DNA of 64,000 bases, from contig JAFKGQ010000018.1 of the NCBI GenBank assembly GCA_017307755.1, positions 124,001 to 188,000 of the forward strand, in the 5' to 3' direction. Below, in pieces: positions 58,894 through 64,000 of the stretch. A program made the translations under genes and the position numbers. How positions within the stretch are numbered: position 1 is the first letter of the stretch; each line of letters begins with the position of its first letter. The DNA is from Chitinophagaceae bacterium. GTDB taxonomy: Bacteria > Bacteroidota > Bacteroidia > Chitinophagales > Chitinophagaceae. The notes beneath the pieces were generated by a model that made no database searches, was not told where the DNA came from, and was given only the letters and a program-made list of their open reading frames with translations.

Positions 58894-59589
58894 TTATGTT
58901 TCAGCTTCATGTTTGTGTGCGTCAAATCGGTAGCCCAGACCATATACGGTGCTGATGTAATCCGTCCCCCCGGCGCCCGCTATCTTCCTCCGCAGGTTTT
59001 TCACATGCTGATAGACAAAATCGAAGTTCGCCAGATTGTCCGTATAATCACCCCAAAGATGCGCGGCAATGGCCTGGCGGGACAATACCCTGTTCTTATT
59101 TACGATAAAGTACAGCAGCAGATCGAACTCCTTACGGGTGGTATCCAGCGTAGTGTTGCCTATACGTACTTCAAAAGTATCGGTATTCAACATGATCTCG
59201 TTGAACTCTATCATATGCGTGCCCCCCAGGTTTTTCCGCCGGTAGACGGCCCGGATCCTCGCATGCAGCTCCGCAAGATGGAACGGTTTGGTCAGATAGT
59301 CATCAGCGCCATTCTCCAGTCCGATGATCTTGTCATCCAGTGCATTGCGGGCAGAGATGATCAGGACATTGCTATCCTGGTGTTCCTTGCGTATCAGGTC
59401 CAGCAAATGAAGACCGTTGCCATCCGGCAAACCTATATCCAGCAGGATACAATCGTATTGAAAAAGACCCAGCTTTTCCCGGGCTGCTTCCTGCGTACAG
59501 GAAAGCTCGCAGATATACCCTTCTTTTGCGAGGAAGTCGTGTATATTACGGGCCAGCTCCTGGTGGTCCTCGATAATCAGTACCTTCAT
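58894..59589 (-). CDS. OmpR family response regulator
   Basis: 231 residues. Receiver domain: Glu7-Asp8, phospho-acceptor Asp51 in CILLDIGLPDGNGLHLL, NVLIISARNALDDKI, DYLTKPFHLAELHARI. The C-terminal winged helix has LTRKEFDLLLYFIVNKNR-type helix (seen as TTRKEFDLLLYFIVNKNRVL) and YVYQHVKNLRR-like segment (FDFVYQHVKNLRRKI) with ISTVYGLGYRF. It is the first gene of the leftward regulator-kinase-TolC-pump-adaptor unit and the likely controller of it. Its start is 23 bases from the divergent VOC gene, so the promoters must overlap the coding starts. Confidence 0.93.
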   Translation of the reverse strand: MKVLIIEDHQELARNIHDFLAKEGYICELSCTQEAAREKLGLFQYDCILLDIGLPDGNGLHLLDLIRKEHQDSNVLIISARNALDDKIIGLENGADDYLTKPFHLAELHARIRAVYRRKNLGGTHMIEFNEIMLNTDTFEVRIGNTTLDTTRKEFDLLLYFIVNKNRVLSRQAIAAHLWGDYTDNLANFDFVYQHVKNLRRKIAGAGGTDYISTVYGLGYRFDAHKHEAET

Positions 59590-59599
59590 GTTGTAAAGT

Positions 59600-59606
59600 T
59601 AGGAGG
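59600..59606 (+). promoter_or_regulatory. Strong ribosome-binding site of the VOC gene
   Basis: TAGGAGG ends 6 bases before the ATG at 59613. Canonical Shine-Dalgarno sites are uncommon in Bacteroidota and in this window, where AT-rich leaders prevail; it supports this start. Confidence 0.6.
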
Positions 59607-59612
59607 TTTTAT

Positions 59613-60002
59613 ATGATCAGCACGTATGGATTGACCCACATCGCCCTCCCTGTGAAGGACGTACGTCGTACCGCCGCCTTCTACGAAAAAGTGTTCGGAT
59701 GCTGTATCATGTATGACCACGGGAACTTCATACAGGTGCAAACCCCTGGCTCCAGGGATATCATCGTCTTCGAACAGTCACCTATCCCTTCAGATCTCCA
59801 GAACGTACACTACGGTTTCCGCCTGATGAAACAGGAAGACCCCGAACAATTGGCAGAAACAATCCTGTCAGCCGGAGGGACCATAAAAGAAAAAGGTCAT
59901 TTTGCCTCCGGTGAACCATATATCTTTTTTTATGACCCCGATGGATACATGGTGGAAGTCTTTTATGAGAATATCCCCGGGACGCTAAAAGATTTTAATT
60001 AA
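59613..60002 (+). CDS. VOC (glyoxalase/bleomycin resistance-like) protein
   Basis: 129 residues with two beta-alpha-beta-beta-beta units: ISTYGLTHIALPVKDVRRTA and FYEKVFGCCIMY; then DLQNVHYGFRLMKQEDPEQL and YIFFYDPDGYMVEVFYE. Metal-ligand candidates are His9, His67 and the Glu in MVEVFYE, the usual VOC positions. Members include glyoxalases, dioxygenases and drug-binding proteins; none can be chosen. It is divergent from the efflux regulator (23-base gap) and its stop is 8 bases from that of the ABC exporter, so its control may be linked to the efflux unit. Confidence 0.9.
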   Translation: MISTYGLTHIALPVKDVRRTAAFYEKVFGCCIMYDHGNFIQVQTPGSRDIIVFEQSPIPSDLQNVHYGFRLMKQEDPEQLAETILSAGGTIKEKGHFASGEPYIFFYDPDGYMVEVFYENIPGTLKDFN

Positions 60003-60010
60003 CCTTTGTT

Positions 60011-61846
60011 TCACCGGTACCCTTGCGCCTGTAGATGGAATAATTCCGCATAACGACCGTCCATTTCAAGCAATTCCTCATGACTTCCGATCTCCAACAG
60101 CTGCCCTTTGTCCAGTACGAGGATCCTGTCAGCCATGCGTACCGTTGAAAAACGATGGGATATCAGAACGGCAGTTTTACCTCGAGTAAGGTCTGCAAAT
60201 CGTTGAAAGACTTCATATTCTGCACGTGCGTCCAGGGCTGCCGTCGGCTCGTCCAATATCAGCAGCTGCGCGTCACGCATATAGGCTCTGGCCAGGGCGA
60301 CCTTCTGCCATTCTCCTCCGGAAAGCTCTACACCCTGATGAAAACGACGACCGAGCGCCTGGTCATACCTGTCCGGCAGTCTCCCCACCAGCTTGTCCGC
60401 CAGACTTTGCTCAGCCGCAGATTCGATCAGTGACCTGTTGTCCTTTTGGACGATATTCCCCACGGCAATATTCTGGGCAAAGGTCATTTGATAACGCAGA
60501 TAATCCTGGAAGATGATACCGATATTATGACGGAGCGCTTCGGGGTCATATTCCTTCAAATCAACACCGTCCAAAAGTATCCGGCCTTCCACCGGGTCGT
60601 ACAGCCTTGCCAGCAGCTTGATAAGCGTGGTCTTACCCGCCCCGTTCTCCCCCACCAATGCCAGTTTCTCCCCCGGCCGCAAGGTAAAACTCAGGTGCCG
60701 GATAGCCCAACGCTCCGAGTTCATATATTTAAAGCCGACATTTTCAAATGTAAAACCTTCCCTGATCACCCGGGGAAATGGACGCGGGTGCGCAACGATA
60801 ACAATACGGGGCTGGATCTCAAAGAATTCAAAAAGATCCCGAAGATAAATAGCCCCCTGAGAAACGCTGGTAAAACGGCTTAGTATCCCTTCCAGCAACG
60901 ACCTCAGCTGACGGAATGAACCAGCCAGAAAAGTAAGATCGCCGATAGACAAGGCGCCGTTGACAGTCCTCCAGATAATTACAATATAAGCTGTATAATA
61001 GCCTGCAGATCCGATGAATGCAAAAACAGTTCCCCAGGTGCTTCGGCGAATGGTCAGGTGTTTGTTGTCTTTATAAAACTTCTCCGAAAGTGTTCGAAAT
61101 CTGTCGACCAGAAAGTCGGACAAAGCAAAAAGTTTAACCTCTTTGGCTGTTTCGTCACTGGCTCCCAGATAACGGATATAGTCCAGTTCCCTCCGCTCAG
61201 TGGTCTGCTGCCGGGTAAGAACATATGTTTTGTCATTGAAGTAGGACTCCCCCAGAAAAGCCGGTATGACGGCTATCAGCAGCAGGACGATCAGCCAGGG
61301 ATTAAAGGTCATAAGTCCAGCCGTGAGAAAGGCCATGGTCACCAGGTCCTGCACCTGGCTCATCACCTGGGACAAAAGTATGGTACGCCCCGTAGTCTGC
61401 TGCCTTGCCCTTTCCAGCTTATCATAAAAAGTGGAATCCTCAAATTGGTCGAGGTCCAGGGCAGCGGCATGCCGCATGATCCTGATTGAAGTAAAATTAG
61501 CGAATCGATCCCCTAACAAGCTGTCTAATAAAGAGATAAGCCTACTCAAGCTGTCTGATAGAATCGCCAGTCCAAACTCCAGGGCGATCAATTCCCAGAG
61601 ATGGTTGATGGCCGGGGATGCCGCAGGATGTGTTCGGGTCAAAAGGATCACCTGGTCGATGATCAGTTTGCCGACGTAAAGGATAGCGACCGGAATGGCC
61701 GAACGGGCAATACGAAGAATACCGTTGAAGATCATGATCCGGGGACTGGTTTCCCACACCAGCCGGAAGAACCTGGGCAGATTACGAAGGGCTTGTAACC
61801 GCTCTTTCAACGAAAGGGGTTCTGTCTGTTGTTTGTTGCTGGCCAT
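60011..61846 (-). CDS. ABC exporter, fused permease and ATPase
   Basis: 611 residues. Six membrane helices (about 35-320; IALEFGLAILSDSLSRLISL and FLTAGLMTFNPWLIVLLLIA among them) precede the nucleotide-binding domain: Walker A LVGENGAGKTTLIKLLARLY, Q-loop IIFQDYLRYQMTF, signature LSGGEWQKVALARAYM, Walker B LLILDEPTAALD, H-loop VLISHRFSTVRMAD. It works as a dimer exporting an unknown substrate (lipid, peptide or drug). It is a single gene convergent with the VOC gene. The permease half is of the loose ABC_membrane type seen in Bacteroidota and antibiotic clusters. Confidence 0.93.
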   Translation of the reverse strand: MASNKQQTEPLSLKERLQALRNLPRFFRLVWETSPRIMIFNGILRIARSAIPVAILYVGKLIIDQVILLTRTHPAASPAINHLWELIALEFGLAILSDSLSRLISLLDSLLGDRFANFTSIRIMRHAAALDLDQFEDSTFYDKLERARQQTTGRTILLSQVMSQVQDLVTMAFLTAGLMTFNPWLIVLLLIAVIPAFLGESYFNDKTYVLTRQQTTERRELDYIRYLGASDETAKEVKLFALSDFLVDRFRTLSEKFYKDNKHLTIRRSTWGTVFAFIGSAGYYTAYIVIIWRTVNGALSIGDLTFLAGSFRQLRSLLEGILSRFTSVSQGAIYLRDLFEFFEIQPRIVIVAHPRPFPRVIREGFTFENVGFKYMNSERWAIRHLSFTLRPGEKLALVGENGAGKTTLIKLLARLYDPVEGRILLDGVDLKEYDPEALRHNIGIIFQDYLRYQMTFAQNIAVGNIVQKDNRSLIESAAEQSLADKLVGRLPDRYDQALGRRFHQGVELSGGEWQKVALARAYMRDAQLLILDEPTAALDARAEYEVFQRFADLTRGKTAVLISHRFSTVRMADRILVLDKGQLLEIGSHEELLEMDGRYAELFHLQAQGYR

Positions 61847-61911
61847 TAAGGGTATAACGGTAAAATGCCCGCCCGGTTCATAAGAAGGTTAAATTGTCAT
61901 TACTTTTGGAC

Positions 61912-62694
61912 ATGCGCATTCGTACGATCATCCTTGCCATTATTCCGGCCGTCCTGGCTATATCAACCCGGCTTTATGCCCAGACATCAATTGATGATAC
62001 CCTCGCAGGTCAGGTGGCCGTATGGGGCCAGCGGCCGGCTGTTACGAGCCATGGAGTAACCAAAAGGTCGCTGCTGCATGGCGCTACCAGGGACCTTTCC
62101 CTACTGGACGTACGATCCATGATATTGGACACCGGCGTGATCATCGCCGCTTACGAGGCAGACGCGGATGAGCTGATCATTGTCAGGGAGGGCAAACTGG
62201 ATGTATCCTTCGGAGAATCCGGCAAGCTGCTGGGACCAGGCGGAGTGGCGCTTTTCCCCGCAGGCGAAAAATACAGTCTTGAAAATGGGGATCGTACTCC
62301 CGTCACCTATTATTTACTCCGTTTTCGAAGCAAAGCGACCAGGGACCAGCATCGGGCCGCCCCTCCCTTCCTCATCGATTGGACGGAGATGATCATGAAG
62401 CCTACAGATAAAGGGGAAAGCCGCCAGATATTCAGCCAGCCTGTGGCATGGCTGGGTAAGATCGATATGCATGCTACTACGCTCAACACGGGCGAGGTCA
62501 GCCATCCGCCCCATGTTCACCGGGCGGAAGAGATCATTCTCATGCGGTCAGGCTCTGTGCAGGAATACATTGGCGGGAAATACTACCCCGCAACCACGGG
62601 TGACGTGATCTTCCTTCCTTCGGAAGTCCCCCATGCATTGGAGAATAAAAGCGCCGGACGCTGCGAGTACTTTGCCCTTCAATGGCAGCTATAA
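61912..62694 (+). CDS. Secreted bicupin protein
   Basis: 260 residues from ATG 61912, which gives a signal peptide ending RLYAQ; the frame is open from TTG 61894. Two cupin folds are seen. The first (about 75-140) has ELIIVREGKLDVSFGESGKL and GGVALFPAGEKYSLEN and lacks the full metal-ligand set. The second (about 175-250) has SHPPHVHRAEEIILMRSGSV and GDVIFLPSEVPHALEN, with His-His-Glu-His in metal-binding places. It is periplasmic or secreted; the reaction is unknown. It is divergent from the ABC exporter and convergent with the M48 peptidase 10 bases away. Confidence 0.85.
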   Translation: MRIRTIILAIIPAVLAISTRLYAQTSIDDTLAGQVAVWGQRPAVTSHGVTKRSLLHGATRDLSLLDVRSMILDTGVIIAAYEADADELIIVREGKLDVSFGESGKLLGPGGVALFPAGEKYSLENGDRTPVTYYLLRFRSKATRDQHRAAPPFLIDWTEMIMKPTDKGESRQIFSQPVAWLGKIDMHATTLNTGEVSHPPHVHRAEEIILMRSGSVQEYIGGKYYPATTGDVIFLPSEVPHALENKSAGRCEYFALQWQL

Positions 62695-62704
62695 AAGAGG
62701 ACGT

Positions 62705-63514
62705 CTATCTTCCGCCTGCCTGGTTATAATATTTTAGCGCTTCGGGCATCAGCTCCTGCAATTTTTGAATACGGTCAGCATCTGCGGGGTGATCGCTCAG
62801 CAGGATAGGAGGTTTCTCCCCTCCCATCGCGGCCATGCGTTGCCAGAAAGGCACCGCCTCCCGGGGATCATAGCCAGCCATGGCGGCAAAAATAAGCCCG
62901 TAGTGATCGGCCTCGTATTCATGCTTGCGGGCATAAGGTAAAAGGACACCCACCTGCGAGGCAGGGGCATACACCTGGTTAAAAACACCGACAGCCTGGG
63001 AATTGGTGCCCAATGCTACATCCCCCGCCACCTGTATGCCCTGTGCAAGCAATTGCTGGCTCATTCTTTCCCTTCCGTGACCTGCCACGGCATGGGTGAT
63101 CTCATGTCCTAACACGATAGCCAGCGCCGTCTCATTCTTTGTGATAGGCAGGAGTCCCGTATACACCACCACTTTCCCTCCGGGCATACACCAGGCATTG
63201 ACCTCCTTGCTCTCCACCAGGTTGAACTCCCAATTATATCCCTCCAGGGCATTGCCCAATCCCTGCGACTGATAGTATTTATTGATGGCCGCAGCGATAC
63301 GGGTACCGACCCTTTTTACCATTTCACTGTTGTTGTTGCTCACCGGCACCACCTTATTCTCAGTAAGAAAACTTTTGTATTGTGTCAGCGCCATCGATTG
63401 TACCTGACTTTCCGATACAAGACTCAGTTGACTTCGGCCGGTGATAGGGTTTGTTTTACAGGAGAAAGTCCCCATGACGCCGGCAAACAGGATAACAGAA
63501 AGAAGTTTATTCAC
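62705..63514 (-). CDS. M48 family metallopeptidase lipoprotein
   Basis: 269 residues, GTG start at 63514. A lipoprotein signal ends TFSC (Cys19), then KTNPITGRSQLSLV, the typical beginning of M48-type outer-membrane peptidases such as LoiP and YcaL. The zinc site is HEITH (His137, Glu138, His141) in VLGHEITHAVAGHGRERM, with the third ligand in HEYEADHYG. Such enzymes trim misfolded or assembling outer-membrane proteins. It is shorter than BepA (no TPR region). It is divergent from an AraC regulator with 57 bases between starts. Confidence 0.94.
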   Translation of the reverse strand: MNKLLSVILFAGVMGTFSCKTNPITGRSQLSLVSESQVQSMALTQYKSFLTENKVVPVSNNNSEMVKRVGTRIAAAINKYYQSQGLGNALEGYNWEFNLVESKEVNAWCMPGGKVVVYTGLLPITKNETALAIVLGHEITHAVAGHGRERMSQQLLAQGIQVAGDVALGTNSQAVGVFNQVYAPASQVGVLLPYARKHEYEADHYGLIFAAMAGYDPREAVPFWQRMAAMGGEKPPILLSDHPADADRIQKLQELMPEALKYYNQAGGR

Positions 63515-63571
63515 GGTGAATTCAAGTTTTAGCAGTGTAAAAGTATTGAATTTTCATGTAAATTGTCGTGT

Positions 63572-64000
63572 ATGAAGCCCAGGCTCTTAAAAGTTCCCAG
63601 GACGCCGGCACATTCATTCAGTGTCCGTGAAGACAGGGACCCTTATATCAATAATCGCTGGCATTATCATCCCGAAGTAGAACTCATTTATTTTCATGAG
63701 GGAGGCGGCACACAATTCGTGGGAGATCATATCGCACGGTTTGATGCCGGGGATATTATCCTGGTTGGTTCCAACCTGCCTCATTACTGGCGGCACGACG
63801 ATCCTTATTTTAACGAAGACAGCGGGCGGAAGGTCCACTCCACGGTGATACATTTCTCAGAGAATTTCTGGGGTGAACCTTTTTTGCAATTGCCGGAAAC
63901 CAAACCCATCCGTCACCTGCTGGAAAAAGCACGAAGAGGTATCCGGGTACACGCAAGAGAACATCGTAATATACCTCTCCTGGTGGAGAAGATCCGCGAT
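63572..64000 (+). CDS. AraC family regulator, N-terminal part, cut by window edge
   Basis: An open frame of 143 codons from ATG 63572 to the window end. The N-terminal part is a cupin-type sensor: NNRWHYHPEVELIYFHEGGG, GDHIARFDAGDIILVGSNLP, HYWRHDDPYF and STVIHFSENFWGEPFL. This pattern (WHYHPE.ELIY, then G.F..GD..L.G...PH.W) is common in AraC regulators of Bacteroidota sugar loci. The DNA-binding domain would lie to the right of the window. It starts 57 bases from the divergent M48 gene and may open another carbohydrate locus. Confidence 0.8.
   Translation, partial: MKPRLLKVPRTPAHSFSVREDRDPYINNRWHYHPEVELIYFHEGGGTQFVGDHIARFDAGDIILVGSNLPHYWRHDDPYFNEDSGRKVHSTVIHFSENFWGEPFLQLPETKPIRHLLEKARRGIRVHAREHRNIPLLVEKIRD

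Noticed and set aside
58360..59616. Long open frame (418 codons) on the plus strand
   Set aside because: Antisense to the kinase and regulator genes, which have complete family motifs; no recognisable domain in this frame.
1..64000. CRISPR array, transposase or phage genes
   Set aside because: No regular spaced repeats of 25-40 bases, no DDE/tyrosine recombinase motif and no terminal repeats were seen; all repeats found are short and local.
1..64000. tRNA or rRNA genes
   Set aside because: No TTCGA-type T-loop with flanking stems, and no conserved rRNA stretches, were noticed in the gaps, which are mostly under 130 bases.

Overview
The window comes from a member of the Bacteroidota, most likely family Chitinophagaceae (Chitinophaga-like). 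Evidence: two SusC/SusD pairs, lipoproteins with a Cys-Lys-Lys or similar start after the lipobox, LytS/LytTR two-component pairs, DUF5000/DUF4998 and DUF5107-TPR proteins, two-lobed FtsX-type permeases, and promoters resembling the Bacteroidota TTTG / TAnnTTTG type rather than sigma70. I see no rRNA, tRNA, CRISPR array, transposase or phage gene.

Left third (1-21435), carbohydrate uptake. Two polysaccharide utilisation loci read leftwards, each divergent from its own AraC-type regulator, and the two regulators are paralogues. Locus A (1-6829) is SusC, SusD, a DUF4959/DUF5126/DUF5000-type lipoprotein and a DUF4998 lipoprotein cut by the window edge; no enzyme is visible in it. Locus B (7853-20408) is SusC, SusD, a secreted clan GH-D (alpha-galactosidase-like) hydrolase, a 1101-residue cytoplasmic DUF5107-TPR protein, aldose 1-epimerase and a sugar-porter MFS permease. 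That order follows a sugar from the cell surface to the cytoplasm.

Middle (21436-43328). A YqaE/Pmp3-like peptide is followed by a small AT-rich island (about 21640-22873) with a DUF6934 gene, a 56-residue Lys/Arg-rich protein and an OB-fold-like protein; the start codon of the DUF6934 gene lies inside an inverted repeat. Next come polyphosphate kinase, an FtsX-type permease, an outer-membrane barrel, a LytS/LytTR/DUF1624 operon, a MORN-TonB protein, a YdcF protein, an AraC regulator, an SRPBCC protein, a short KdpD/KdpE-like pair without kdpFABC, an ammonium transporter, a second LytS/LytTR pair and a class A penicillin-binding protein.

Right third (43338-64000). A CxxC carboxymuconolactone-decarboxylase-like protein is divergent from a redox operon (thioredoxin-like, ApbE, DUF4266, DUF3570). 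Then follow a Kelch lipoprotein, a GH8 glycanase, a triple-PAS hybrid kinase, a leftward five-gene unit (OmpR-type regulator, kinase, TolC, RND pump, adaptor), a VOC protein, an ABC exporter, a secreted bicupin, an M48 lipoprotein peptidase and the start of another AraC regulator.

The genome is compact: several convergent pairs overlap at their 3' ends and many operon partners overlap by a few bases. Many intergenic gaps carry short direct repeats about two helical turns apart, as expected of AraC or LytTR operators. The most novel-looking items are the DUF6934 island, the DUF5107-TPR protein of locus B and the ApbE operon with no obvious flavinylation target. All assignments come from reading the sequence; no search was run.
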